Counted from the first letter of the stretch, positions 9,477 to 17,765 are shown. The stretch: 64,000 nucleotides of DNA from Pricia antarctica (GCF_900101815.1 NZ_FNAO01000009.1:62001-126000); one strand, 5' to 3'. Made by a program: numbers and translations. Notes: generated from the letters alone by a model not told the origin.

Positions 9477-9522
9477 AACGGTCAGGGTTAAAGCTTTAAA
9501 TTTACAATAAAATCGTTCAAAG

Positions 9523-10026
9523 ATGATTCGACAGGGAAAAATATTCGAAATACCTGAAATTCTTGCTATTACCGCGGCCTGTTCGAAGCACATGATCGAA
9601 AAGGATATTTTTCAATGGAATCAGCATTACCCGTCAAAGCAGATCTTTGAAAAAGATGTAGACCGTTCGGAACTGTATGTGCTGGAAATGGCTGGCCAGA
9701 TTATCGGAACGATTGTGGTTTCTATACATAGGGATGACGAATATGCCCAAGTCGATTGGCTGACCCCTAACAAAGACAATATCTACGTCCACCGATTGGC
9801 GGTACATCCTGATTTTCAAGGCAAAGGTTTTGCACGGAAATTGATGGATTTCGCGGAAAAACACGCCCGTGAAAAAGGATGCCTCTCCGTTAGATTGGAT
9901 ACATTTAGCAAAAATCAACGCAATCAAAGGTTCTATGAGGCGAGAGGATACCAAAAGCTGGGCGATATCATCTTCCCGAAACAGAGCGAACATCCGTTTC
10001 ATTGTTATGAGCTGGTGCTTCAATAG
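9523..10026 (+). CDS. GNAT family N-acetyltransferase
   Basis: 167 residues with the GNAT acetyl-CoA-binding core: VHRLAVHPDFQGKGFARKLMDFAE contains the Q/RxxGxG/A pyrophosphate loop (QGKGFA), followed by VRLDTFSKNQRNQRFYEARGY, the usual strand-turn-helix before the C-terminus. The substrate is unknown. It is divergent from the universal stress protein gene with a 46-nt shared upstream region. Confidence 0.88.
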   Translation: MIRQGKIFEIPEILAITAACSKHMIEKDIFQWNQHYPSKQIFEKDVDRSELYVLEMAGQIIGTIVVSIHRDDEYAQVDWLTPNKDNIYVHRLAVHPDFQGKGFARKLMDFAEKHAREKGCLSVRLDTFSKNQRNQRFYEARGYQKLGDIIFPKQSEHPFHCYELVLQ

Positions 10027-10052
10027 TGTCATCTCAACTTGACATGACACTA
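10024..10052. repeat. Hairpin overlapping the GNAT stop codon
   Basis: Perfect 9-bp arms TAGTGTCAT / ATGACACTA with an 11-nt loop. The left arm begins with the GNAT stop codon. There is no T run, so it is only a possible terminator or processing site before the MATE gene. Confidence 0.4.
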
Positions 10053-10074
10053 AATTCCGCATACCTTGCCGCCC

Positions 10075-11409
10075 TTGAAAACAACTATAAATTTTAAAGC
10101 CATCAACCGTTTGGCGATTCCTGCGACCATCGCGGGCATTGCCGAACCCCTCTTGTCGATTACCGATACGGCCATTGTGGGCAATATTCCGGTTGACGGG
10201 GTCGAATCGCTTGCCGCTGCAGGAATTGTCGGCTCGTTTCTATCGATGTTGATCTGGGTGCTGGGCCAGACCCGTAGCGCTATTTCAGCTATTATTTCCC
10301 AATACTTAGGAGCCGGAAGGATCGAAGATGTAAAAACCTTACCCGCACAGGCCATTTTTCTCAATATTTCCTTGAGCCTGCTTATTTTGGGTTCCACCAT
10401 TTTTATCGTCGAGGATATTTTCAAGTTGTTCAATGCCTCCGGTAAAATTTTGGACTATTGTGTCTCGTATTATTCCATTCGTGTCTGGGGCTTTCCATTG
10501 ACGCTCTTCGTTTTCGCCGTGATGGGTATCTTCAGGGGATTACAAAATACCTACTACCCCATGATTATCGCCATCACCGGGGCCGTGCTCAACATCGGAC
10601 TCGATTTTCTTTTGGTCTATGGAGTAGAAGGATGGATTCCCGCCCTGTATCTCGATGGCGCCGCCTATGCCAGCTTGATTGCGCAGGGCAGTATGGCCGT
10701 TATGGCGTTTATTTTACTGTACACGAAAACCGATATTAGCCTAAAATTAAGATTCCCCTTCAACCCCGAGCTCGGGAGACTGATCGGTATGAGCCTCAAT
10801 CTTTTTGTGCGTACCATCGCCCTGAATACGGCCATGCTCTTGGCTGTTCGGGAGGCTACCGATATGGGACCCAGATATATTGGCGCCCATACCATCGCCA
10901 TTAACCTATGGCTGTTTTCATCATTTTTTATCGATGGATATGGTGCGGCGGCAAATATCATGGGCGGACGGCTTTTAGGTGCTAAGGATTATAACGGATT
11001 GTGGACCTTGGCCAAAAAGATAACCGGATACGGCTCCGTTGTCAGTTTAGTATTGATGCTGGCCGCTTTTCTATTCTACGACCCTATAGGGAATGTTTTC
11101 TCCAACGAGACCATCGTACTCGAAACTTTCTATGCCGTTTTCTTTATCTTGATTCTGGGATTGCCCATCAACACGGTAGCTTTTGTTTTAGATGGATTGT
11201 TCAAAGGATTGGGAGAAATGAAATATCTGCGGAACACACTACTAGCGGCCACATTTCTAGGATTTATCCCCGTACTTTATTTGGGGAAGTACATGGATTG
11301 GAAACTCTACGGCATCTGGATGGCATTCACGGTTTGGATGCTTATCCGCGGGGCCGCTTTGGTCTGGAAGTTTCGAAGAAAGTTTCGGCCGTTGTTGCAA
11401 AACGCTTAA
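10075..11409 (+). CDS. MATE family efflux transporter
   Basis: A 444-residue integral membrane protein with about 12 hydrophobic helices in two repeats. It starts with the MATE-typical INRLAIPATIAGIAEPLLSITDTAIVG, and LNIGLDFLLVYG occurs near the middle. MATE proteins export drugs or metabolites against Na+ or H+. No ATG is available; TTG at 10075 (then KTTINF) is favoured over TTG at 10066 because TACCTTGCC lies just upstream, like the promoter-to-start layout of other genes here. The substrate is unknown. Confidence 0.9.
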   Translation: MKTTINFKAINRLAIPATIAGIAEPLLSITDTAIVGNIPVDGVESLAAAGIVGSFLSMLIWVLGQTRSAISAIISQYLGAGRIEDVKTLPAQAIFLNISLSLLILGSTIFIVEDIFKLFNASGKILDYCVSYYSIRVWGFPLTLFVFAVMGIFRGLQNTYYPMIIAITGAVLNIGLDFLLVYGVEGWIPALYLDGAAYASLIAQGSMAVMAFILLYTKTDISLKLRFPFNPELGRLIGMSLNLFVRTIALNTAMLLAVREATDMGPRYIGAHTIAINLWLFSSFFIDGYGAAANIMGGRLLGAKDYNGLWTLAKKITGYGSVVSLVLMLAAFLFYDPIGNVFSNETIVLETFYAVFFILILGLPINTVAFVLDGLFKGLGEMKYLRNTLLAATFLGFIPVLYLGKYMDWKLYGIWMAFTVWMLIRGAALVWKFRRKFRPLLQNA

Positions 11410-11455
11410 ATTTGATATAAAGGATTACATTATGTATTAATTACCGGTAATTTCT

Positions 11456-11515
11456 GGTCGAGCGTGGTCGAGATCTAAGTCGCAAATTGCCCAGAGGTCT
11501 AGACCGCGCTCGACC
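11456..11515. repeat. Intergenic imperfect inverted repeat
   Basis: Two 21-nt arms (11456-11476 and 11495-11515) match at 18 of 21 positions when one is reverse-complemented, with an 18-nt loop. The core is GGTCGAGCG / CGCTCGACC. It lies between the MATE and crotonase genes and may act as a terminator or be a dispersed palindromic repeat. Confidence 0.6.
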
Positions 11516-11583
11516 CGACACCGGAAACCCTCTAGTCTCCTAATTCACAAACTTCACCTTTACAACTTCTATAATTTCACCCT

Positions 11584-12351
11584 ATGGCAACAGACAGACA
11601 AAACGGAAGCTTATACACCCATATCACTGGAAAGGTCGCTACCTTAGAATTCGGCCATCCTGCCGGCAATTCGTTCGTGCTTGAAATGTTGGATCGATTT
11701 GCGGCTGAAATCCAGAAACTTTCCATTAATGACACCATTTTGGTAATCGTTCTTAAATCAGAGGGCGATAGGGCCTTTTGCGGGGGAGCATCCTTTGACG
11801 AACTGATGGCCATATCAAATCTAGAGGAAGGCAAGGTCTTTTTCAGCGGATTTGCCAAGGTCATCAACGCCATGCGCAAATGCACAAAGGTCATCGTAGG
11901 CAGGGTTCAGGGCAAGACCGTTGGTGGCGGCATCGGGCTTGTATCCGCATGTGACTATGTCTTTGCTTCAGAAGCGGCATCCATTCGATTATCGGAACTT
12001 TCGATCGGTATCGCCCCACTGGTCATCGCCCCTGCGGTAGCACGAAAAATCGGAACCGCTGCCCTCTCCGAAATGTCGCTCTCCCCCACCGAATGGAAAA
12101 GTGCCTATTGGGCGCAGGAAAAAGGACTCTTTTCCAAAGTATTCGACAACATCAAGAAACTGGACAAGGAACTGGACTTTTTTGCAAACCAGCTCTCCAA
12201 TTATAATCCAGATGCTTTAGCAGAATGGAAAGCCGTGCTGTGGGAAGGCACTTCGCATTGGGATGCCTTATTGACGGAGCGCGCCGCCGTCACCGGAAAA
12301 TTGGTATTATCCAAATTCACAAAAAACGCACTTTCGAAATTTAAAAAATGA
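11584..12351 (+). CDS. Enoyl-CoA hydratase/isomerase (crotonase) family protein
   Basis: 255 residues with the crotonase fold. The oxyanion-hole segments are visible as AFCGGASFDEL (about residues 63-73) and GKTVGGGIGLVSACDYVFAS. These enzymes act on acyl-CoA thioesters: hydratases, isomerases or lyases. The usual second catalytic Glu position is part of LSELSIGIAP, but the precise reaction cannot be fixed. It stands alone and marks the left border of the accessory patch that carries the rhodopsin genes. Confidence 0.88.
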   Translation: MATDRQNGSLYTHITGKVATLEFGHPAGNSFVLEMLDRFAAEIQKLSINDTILVIVLKSEGDRAFCGGASFDELMAISNLEEGKVFFSGFAKVINAMRKCTKVIVGRVQGKTVGGGIGLVSACDYVFASEAASIRLSELSIGIAPLVIAPAVARKIGTAALSEMSLSPTEWKSAYWAQEKGLFSKVFDNIKKLDKELDFFANQLSNYNPDALAEWKAVLWEGTSHWDALLTERAAVTGKLVLSKFTKNALSKFKK

Positions 12352-12531
12352 GCTCGTTTCAACTTTTTGTTTGGAACCGATATTTTCGGCTTTTGTTTCC
12401 TAATGTTGTCATTTTTTTATGGCATAGCCTTTGCCCCGGAACTCAAATATGAGGAAATTAGGGTGCAAAATGTGGAAATCGCAGGTAAAAGAAAATGTTT
12501 AAACGAGTTCAATAACTCAAATTCAATTAGA

Positions 12532-12627
12532 ATGAACGGAAATATTATATTCCTACTTCTTGCAGTTATCGTAATCGTCATCTGGATCTTTAATCGTTGG
12601 CGGGGGAACAGGATGCACGGGAAGTGA
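12532..12627 (+). CDS. Tiny single-span membrane protein
   Basis: A 31-residue product: MNGNIIF, about 17 hydrophobic residues, then a basic tail NRWRGNRMHGK. A longer in-frame start at 12367 exists but adds no recognisable sequence. The short form is favoured because it aligns almost end to end with a second tiny protein at 16282-16395: both have NGN-I/L-IF, LA, a V/I-rich span and then NR-x-R and a basic end. The function is unknown. Its conservation with the other copy is the main reason to treat it as a gene. Confidence 0.5.
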   Translation: MNGNIIFLLLAVIVIVIWIFNRWRGNRMHGK

Positions 12628-12768
12628 GTTTGAAAAATGAACTTCAAATATCCATGCACCAAAACTGATTTAAAAATCGGTGACAATGAAAATAAATCGA
12701 CATTTGCTCGAATGACTTGGTTACCAGTAAAAATTTCTTCACCAAACTGTTCGATTTCACTGAAGACC

Positions 12769-13134
12769 ATGACAGAAAACGACAACTTCTACCTCAATCA
12801 AGAAGAACCAAATAAAAGCTGCCTGCTCGCCTTACGAAGAATCATTTTGGACCAAGACGCAGCGGTTGCCGAAACCAGAAAATGGGGCATGCCCTGCTTC
12901 TGTTATCAAAAAAAAATGTTCTGCTATCTGTGGACAGATAAAAAAACGAAGGAACCCTATCTACTTTTTGTGGAAGGCAAATACCTTGACCATCCTAAAC
13001 TAGAACAAGGAAATCGTTCCCGGATGAAAATTTTTAGGATAGCGTCCCGTAAGGATTTACCCATTGAAACCATTGAATTGTTGCTGATTGAGGCTTTGGA
13101 TTTGTATAGGAAGGGGAGGGTTAAAATCAAATAG
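12769..13134 (+). CDS. DUF1801 (YdhG-like) domain protein
   Basis: 121 residues from ATG 12769. The features KSCLLALRRIIL, ETRKWGMPCFCYQKKMFCYLW and PYLLFVEGKYLDHPKL fit the DUF1801/YdhG family, small proteins of unknown biochemical role. An in-frame start at 12637 would add a segment with no family features. It lies 45 nt ahead of the AraC-type regulator gene and could be co-transcribed with it. Confidence 0.7.
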   Translation: MTENDNFYLNQEEPNKSCLLALRRIILDQDAAVAETRKWGMPCFCYQKKMFCYLWTDKKTKEPYLLFVEGKYLDHPKLEQGNRSRMKIFRIASRKDLPIETIELLLIEALDLYRKGRVKIK

Positions 13135-13179
13135 AACACAAGTCCCCCTGAACAATTAAGCGTCTGATTTACCAAGCTT

Positions 13180-14103
13180 ATGACATCCGAAGAAAACCGT
13201 ATACATCCCGAATATCTACACCGCATAAATAAAGCCTTGGCATTTATTGACCAAAATCTCGACACCCATTTGACCTTGGAATCGGTCGCGAACATCGCCT
13301 GTTATTCCCCATATCATTTTCACAGGTTGTTCAAGGCCATTACGCGAGAAACCTTGAACGCTTATATTGCCCGCAGAAGCATTGAAAAAGCCGCATCCAT
13401 TTTAATGCATAAAAAAGAAGTATCCGTCTCGGAGCTTTCGTTGCAATATGGTTTTTCCAGCAACTCATCCTTTACCCGGGCCTTCAAGAATTTTTATGGG
13501 GTGCCACCTACGGAATTCAGAAAAAAACACGTTGACCGACATAGCAAGATACGTCAAACGGAAAGCAAGAATGGACAAGAAAATCATCTCTTTGAAAAAT
13601 ACATTTGCAACATTGATAACCTAATACAATGGATTACAATGAACTCTAACATTGAAATCAAGGAAACGCCCGAACTACATCTGGCAAGTATTACCCAAAT
13701 TGGGGTCAATGGTATCGAACAGGCCTTTGAACGCCTGATACGTTGGGCGACCCCTAGGGGTCTAATGAACAGCAACGAAGCAAAAATGGCCCGTATTTTT
13801 CATGACAGCTTTAAAGTTACCGGACCGGACAAGGTGCGCATGACTATTGGTTTACTTACCAATGCGCCTTTCAAAACCGCTGGTGAAATCCACAAAGCAA
13901 CTATTGAAAAATCAAAATGTATCGTCGGCCACTTTGAAATAGCACCTGACGGATTCGAGAAAGCCTGGAGCGGACTTTTTATTTGGATGAACGAAAACGG
14001 CTATATAAAAGCGGAAGAACATCCCTTTGAAATTTATCAGAATGATTTTAGGGAACATCCTGAGGGAAAAGCTATGGTGGATATGTACATACCTATCGAG
14101 TAG
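13180..14103 (+). CDS. AraC-type regulator with GyrI-like effector domain
   Basis: 307 residues. Residues about 8-117 form an AraC/XylS DNA-binding domain with two helix-turn-helix motifs (LTLESVANIACYSPYHFHRLFK and SVSELSLQYGFSSNSSFTRAFKNFYGVPPTEFRKK). Residues about 165-307 are a GyrI-like small-molecule-binding domain ending in HPFEIYQNDFREHPEGK. Such regulators usually sense hydrophobic or cationic compounds. It faces blh, with only 26 nt between the stop codons. Part of its 3' end is repeated, in diverged form, at 15943-16089 on the far side of the rhodopsin gene. Confidence 0.9.
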   Translation: MTSEENRIHPEYLHRINKALAFIDQNLDTHLTLESVANIACYSPYHFHRLFKAITRETLNAYIARRSIEKAASILMHKKEVSVSELSLQYGFSSNSSFTRAFKNFYGVPPTEFRKKHVDRHSKIRQTESKNGQENHLFEKYICNIDNLIQWITMNSNIEIKETPELHLASITQIGVNGIEQAFERLIRWATPRGLMNSNEAKMARIFHDSFKVTGPDKVRMTIGLLTNAPFKTAGEIHKATIEKSKCIVGHFEIAPDGFEKAWSGLFIWMNENGYIKAEEHPFEIYQNDFREHPEGKAMVDMYIPIE

Positions 14104-14129
14104 AAGAAAATAACAAAGACAAAAAAGGA

Positions 14130-15035
14130 TCAAATCCTATCGTTCTTGGAATTCCTAGTCTTGAACATTTTGTGAATCGCGATCGAATGTGGAAACGTAA
14201 CTGCCGCTAAGAAGGAGAAAAACAATGCATAGAAAATCTCAAGGTCTTTGAATACATAGTATAGTGCTACAATCCCAATTACGGAAATCAGCCAAAATGG
14301 TAGCGCCATTTTCCAATAATCCCAAACTCCTTTTTTATCGACCCTATTATTAAGAAAATAAATTTGGTCATACAGTGACGGTAAGCTATGCCAAAAGACA
14401 AAATAGATGGCAAATCCCCATATGAGTGAAGAAACCTTGAAAATAATGGTAAAAATAACAAGATAAAATAGTTCGGCCAGTACTTGTTTCCTAACGATGT
14501 TGTCTCTTACTATTAAGAATAGCCACAGCGGTACCAATACAATCAAATCAGAGTAGAACACGTATGAAATGAACGCTTCCGAAACATCATACCCGCTGAT
14601 AGCAACTACAACTTCATTGACCTCTTCATTTTTTAGCCAAAATAACAGGCTAAGTATAAACATCCCATAGAGTAAGTAAAAAAAACGCTTCCAGATACCC
14701 TCGACCAGCGTAAAATCATTTTCCCAGTGCTGTTCCCCAAAGTGGTAGGCACTGCATAGAATGAATATCGAAAGTGCAACAATCGGGGCAAAATAAAAAA
14801 GGCCCAAGGCCAAAAGGACAAATACAACATAAAAACTTAAAACGCGACCATAAGATGTGAGCGGACCGGATTCCCAAATTTTGGAAATTAAAAAAATATC
14901 ATTGGACCCATGTAAAATACCAAAAGACAAAATGAGAAAAAAACTTAAGATAATCTCATATTCGCCATGAATGTAAGAAGTCAACCAGATACAAAAAAAA
15001 CTGGCCAGAATAGCTATTTGTCTCAAATTTTTCAA
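14130..15035 (-). CDS. blh: Brp/Blh family beta-carotene 15,15'-dioxygenase
   Basis: Blh cleaves beta-carotene in the membrane to two retinal molecules, the chromophore of proteorhodopsin. The 301-residue product has about eight hydrophobic helices and the family's conserved histidines: H42 in GILHGSNDIFLI, H98 and H103 in AYHFGEQHW, H216 in FWHSLPS, and H283 and H288 in FPHSIAIH. It is transcribed away from the rhodopsin gene across a 113-nt shared control region. No carotenoid genes (crtE, crtB, crtI, crtY) are in the window, so beta-carotene must come from elsewhere in the genome. The gene is visibly AT-richer than the housekeeping genes around it. Confidence 0.93.
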   Translation of the reverse strand: MKNLRQIAILASFFCIWLTSYIHGEYEIILSFFLILSFGILHGSNDIFLISKIWESGPLTSYGRVLSFYVVFVLLALGLFYFAPIVALSIFILCSAYHFGEQHWENDFTLVEGIWKRFFYLLYGMFILSLLFWLKNEEVNEVVVAISGYDVSEAFISYVFYSDLIVLVPLWLFLIVRDNIVRKQVLAELFYLVIFTIIFKVSSLIWGFAIYFVFWHSLPSLYDQIYFLNNRVDKKGVWDYWKMALPFWLISVIGIVALYYVFKDLEIFYALFFSFLAAVTFPHSIAIHKMFKTRNSKNDRI

Positions 15036-15090
15036 AAAATCGGATTATTCATCAATTTATAATAATTCTTTTGAAGGTTTCATAAATATT

Positions 15091-15122
15091 TTGTTTAACT
15101 TTAAACGATTTTGGTTAAACAA
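15091..15122. promoter_or_regulatory. Dyad operator candidate between blh and proteorhodopsin
   Basis: A perfect 9-bp inverted repeat, TTGTTTAAC (15091-15099) and GTTAAACAA (15114-15122), separated by 14 nt. It lies 27 nt upstream of the rhodopsin start and 56 nt upstream of blh. A -7-like TAACTTTA follows at about 15127-15134. Its position suggests a shared operator for both genes; the regulator is not known. Confidence 0.5.
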
Positions 15123-15148
15123 ACATATAACTTTAAAAAACAATTACT

Positions 15149-15880
15149 ATGAATTCATTACTTATTTTCGCCGATGTAAGCAGCAAACTAGATCCTACCG
15201 ATTACGTGGGATTTACTTTTTTTGTAGGCAGTATGGCCATGATGGCAGCCTCTGCTTTCTTTTTTCTTTCCTTAAGTCAATTTGATACCAAATGGAGAAC
15301 CTCTATTCTGGTATCTGGTTTAATTACCTTTATAGCGGCCGTACACTACTTTTATATGCGGGACTATTGGTTTTCAAACTTAGAGTCGCCGACTTTTTTT
15401 AGGTATGTAGACTGGCTGCTGACCGTACCCTTAATGTGCGTGGAGTTTTATCTTATCCTGAAGGTGGCCGGTGCCAAAAAATCGCTGATGTGGAAATTGA
15501 TTTTTGCCTCCGTTGTAATGTTGGTCACCGGGTATTTCGGTGAGGCCGTATTCATGAGCCAAGCAGCGCTGTGGGGTGGTATTTCAGGTCTAGCCTATTT
15601 TTATATTGTATATGAAATCTGGCTCGGAGGCGCCAAAAAACTTGCAATTGCCGAGGGTGGGGATGTATTGAAATCACATAAGATCTTATGCTGGTTCGTA
15701 CTCGTCGGATGGGCCATATATCCGCTGGGATACATGCTCGGTACTGACGGTTGGTATACCAGTATTATAGGGACCGGTAGTGTTGATGTTGTCTACAATA
15801 TTGCGGATGCTATCAATAAAATCGGTTTCGGACTTGTCATATACGCATTGGCCGTTAAAAAACAAGCGGTACATAGTTAA
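15149..15880 (+). CDS. Proteorhodopsin, green-tuned DTE proton pump
   Basis: A 243-residue seven-helix rhodopsin. Aligned by motif to marine proteorhodopsin it has H66 (pKa-setting His), D88 (Schiff-base proton acceptor), T92, E99 (proton donor), D220 and K224 (retinal Schiff-base lysine in NIADAINKIGFG). The D-T-E triad marks an outward proton pump rather than an NDQ sodium pump or NTQ chloride pump. Residue M96 sits at the spectral tuning position where Leu or Met gives green absorption and Gln gives blue. A strong terminator follows. Retinal is supplied by the divergent blh. Confidence 0.97.
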   Translation: MNSLLIFADVSSKLDPTDYVGFTFFVGSMAMMAASAFFFLSLSQFDTKWRTSILVSGLITFIAAVHYFYMRDYWFSNLESPTFFRYVDWLLTVPLMCVEFYLILKVAGAKKSLMWKLIFASVVMLVTGYFGEAVFMSQAALWGGISGLAYFYIVYEIWLGGAKKLAIAEGGDVLKSHKILCWFVLVGWAIYPLGYMLGTDGWYTSIIGTGSVDVVYNIADAINKIGFGLVIYALAVKKQAVHS

Positions 15881-15894
15881 AAAAATCAGGCTGA

Positions 15895-15933
15895 AAAAGG
15901 CGTGATTCTCTTGGAATGGGGGTCACGCCTTTT
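15895..15933 (+). terminator. Terminator of the proteorhodopsin gene
   Basis: Perfect 11-bp stem AAAAGGCGTGA / TCACGCCTTTT with a 17-nt loop, 14 nt after the stop codon. Confidence 0.85.
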
Positions 15934-15942
15934 GTTTTGAAG

Positions 15943-16089
15943 TTCGGAGAAAGCTTTTTATTTGGATGAACGAAAACGGCTATAAAAAAGCGGACGAGCA
16001 TCCCTTTGAAATTTACCACAACGATTTTAGGAAACATCCCGAGAACAAATGTATTGCCGATTTCTATATTCCTATTGAGCGGAAATAGG
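15943..16089 (+). pseudogene. 3' remnant of a second AraC-GyrI gene
   Basis: This stretch encodes the last 40 or so residues of a GyrI-like effector domain (LFIWMNENGYKKADEHPF...YIPIERK, then TAG). It is about 79% identical in protein to the C-terminus of the complete AraC-GyrI gene at 13180-14103 and lies on the same strand. The first 29 nt of the shared block are identical. No start codon, HTH domain or upstream part of the effector domain precedes it; the match stops just after the rhodopsin terminator. It is the broken end of a paralogue or the trace of an insertion or duplication that placed the blh/rhodopsin pair here. From 16090 to 16281 I see nothing recognisable. Confidence 0.8.
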
Positions 16090-16281
16090 TGGTACATAAG
16101 TTTGAAGAGGATGAAAAAGTATGTTAAATACTGAAAAACATAGTTCTGTTTGTCCTAATTTTGATGTCCGAATGTCACTAAATGATGTGAATTGCCGATA
16201 AGCACATCCTAAAAACCGATATTTTAGTACTAAAATATACTAATCGCTTTTCGGCCACGTTGTACCCTTTAAATTTATAAG

Positions 16282-16395
16282 ATGACTATCCTAAATTTTC
16301 TGAACGGCAACCTTATCTTTCCGATTTTAGCCCTCTTTGTGCTGGTTATCTTCTTTATTAACCGCCAACGGATGCGGAGGAAATATAAGCGTTAG
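16282..16395 (+). CDS. Tiny single-span membrane protein, second copy
   Basis: A 37-residue product: MTILNFLNGNLIF, a V/L/F-rich membrane span, then a strongly basic tail NRQRMRRKYKR. It resembles the 31-residue protein at 12532-12627 in the NGN-x-IF start, hydrophobic span and NR-x-R tail. TAAATTTA lies a few bases upstream as a degenerate -7 element. The gene sits 60 nt before queD. No function is known; the N-out, basic-in topology follows from the charge distribution. Confidence 0.6.
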   Translation: MTILNFLNGNLIFPILALFVLVIFFINRQRMRRKYKR

Positions 16396-16429
16396 ACGCA
16401 AAGTCGCCTATCTTCTTTCCAAGAATCGC

Positions 16430-16437
16430 TACCTTTG
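16430..16437 (+). promoter_or_regulatory. Promoter -7 element of queD
   Basis: TACCTTTG matches TAnnTTTG and lies 17 nt before the queD start codon. No convincing -33 TTG is seen. Confidence 0.45.
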
Positions 16438-16454
16438 CCCTTTAACCGAAATAC

Positions 16455-16913
16455 ATGGGCAAAATACGCATTACCAAACAGTTCAATTTCGAGACGGGTC
16501 ACGCCCTGTACGGCTATGACGGCAAGTGCCGCAATGTGCATGGGCATAGCTACAAGCTTTCCGTTACCGTTATCGGTACACCGATTTCGGACACCTCGAA
16601 CGTGAAATTGGGTATGGTCATCGACTTCGGGGATCTCAAAAAAATCGTTAAGGAAGAGATTGTCGACCAGTTCGATCACGCCACTGTTTTCAATAAAAAT
16701 ACGCCCCATGTCGAATTGGCCAAAGAATTGATAGACCGAAACCATCAGGTCATCTTGGCCGATTATCAGCCTACAAGCGAAAATATGGTCATCGATTTTG
16801 CAGTGAAAATTAAAGCGAGATTGCCTGAAAACATACAATTGTATTCCCTCAAACTTCAGGAAACCGAGACGTCGTATGCGGAGTGGTACGCCGTTGATAA
16901 TACGCCCCTTTAA
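16455..16913 (+). CDS. queD: 6-carboxytetrahydropterin synthase
   Basis: QueD converts 7,8-dihydroneopterin triphosphate to 6-carboxy-tetrahydropterin, the first dedicated step to queuosine. The 152-residue product has the zinc-binding His residues H16, H29 and H31 (FETGHALYGY and CRNVHGHSY) and the active-site C25 in CRNVHGH. The later DQFDHATVFN and PTSENMVIDFA stretches also fit the PTPS family. No other queuosine genes are nearby. Confidence 0.93.
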   Translation: MGKIRITKQFNFETGHALYGYDGKCRNVHGHSYKLSVTVIGTPISDTSNVKLGMVIDFGDLKKIVKEEIVDQFDHATVFNKNTPHVELAKELIDRNHQVILADYQPTSENMVIDFAVKIKARLPENIQLYSLKLQETETSYAEWYAVDNTPL

Positions 16914-16983
16914 TCCTCACACGAGCACAAAAATCCGCTACGCCCCTTTCTTTTGGATTAAAAAATGCAACGGGGCTTTTTCC

Positions 16984-16991
16984 TATATTTG
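16984..16991 (+). promoter_or_regulatory. Promoter -7 element of lpxH
   Basis: TATATTTG matches TAnnTTTG and ends only 6 nt before the ATG at 16998. The transcript should therefore be leaderless or nearly so, which excludes the in-frame upstream start at 16965. Confidence 0.55.
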
Positions 16992-16997
16992 CCTTCC

Positions 16998-17765
16998 ATG
17001 ACTACGATTAACATTTCACAGGGCAAAAAGATCTATTTTGCCAGCGATAACCACTTGGGAGCCCCAAATCATGAGCAAAGTTTACCTCGGGAAAAAAAAT
17101 TCGTGGCCTGGTTGGACGAAATTAAACACGATGCGGCCGCCATTTTTTTATTGGGCGATCTTTTCGATTTTTGGTTCGAATACAAAACGGTTGTCCCCAG
17201 AGGCTTCACGAGAACCCTTGGTAAGCTGGCAGAAATATCCGATTCCGGTATTCCTTTGTTCTATTTTGTAGGCAATCATGACCTTTGGATGCACGGGTAT
17301 TTTGAGGAAGAGCTGAATATTCCTGTTTTTCACCAACCCGAGCAATTCGAAATTAACGGGGCCTCTTTTTTTATAGGGCATGGTGATGGCCTCGGCCCTG
17401 GCGACTTCGGTTTTAAACGAATGAAAAAGTTCTTCACCAATCCTGCTGCCAAATGGTTTTTTCGTTGGATTCATCCGGATATCGGAGTTCGGTTGGCGCA
17501 GTACTTCTCCGTAGAGAACAAATTGATTTCTGGTGACGACGACGCCAAATTTTTGGGAGAGGATAAAGAATGGCTGGTGCAATACGCCAAACGCAAACTG
17601 GAAACCCGGCACTACGACTATTTTGTGTTCGGCCATCGCCACCTTCCTTTGGAAATCGACCTAAATGGCAACTCAAAATATGTGAATCTGGGGGATTGGA
17701 TCCAGTATTTTACGTATGCGGTTTTTGATGGCGAAAGGCTTCTGTTGGAAAAATTTAAAAGGTAA
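16998..17765 (+). CDS. lpxH: UDP-2,3-diacylglucosamine diphosphatase
   Basis: LpxH hydrolyses UDP-2,3-diacylglucosamine to lipid X in lipid A synthesis, at the inner face of the cytoplasmic membrane. The 255-residue product shows the calcineurin-like phosphoesterase ligands in order: DNHLG (D17, H19), GDLFDFWFEY, VGNHDLW, GHGDGLGPGD and FGHRHLP. The DxH start and the HGDG and GHRH ends fit the LpxH group. The start is set by the promoter position. Confidence 0.88.
   Translation: MTTINISQGKKIYFASDNHLGAPNHEQSLPREKKFVAWLDEIKHDAAAIFLLGDLFDFWFEYKTVVPRGFTRTLGKLAEISDSGIPLFYFVGNHDLWMHGYFEEELNIPVFHQPEQFEINGASFFIGHGDGLGPGDFGFKRMKKFFTNPAAKWFFRWIHPDIGVRLAQYFSVENKLISGDDDAKFLGEDKEWLVQYAKRKLETRHYDYFVFGHRHLPLEIDLNGNSKYVNLGDWIQYFTYAVFDGERLLLEKFKR

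Noticed and set aside
15149-15880. Sodium- or chloride-pumping rhodopsin
   Set aside because: The motif residues are Asp-Thr-Glu (D88, T92, E99), the proton pump set, not NDQ or NTQ.
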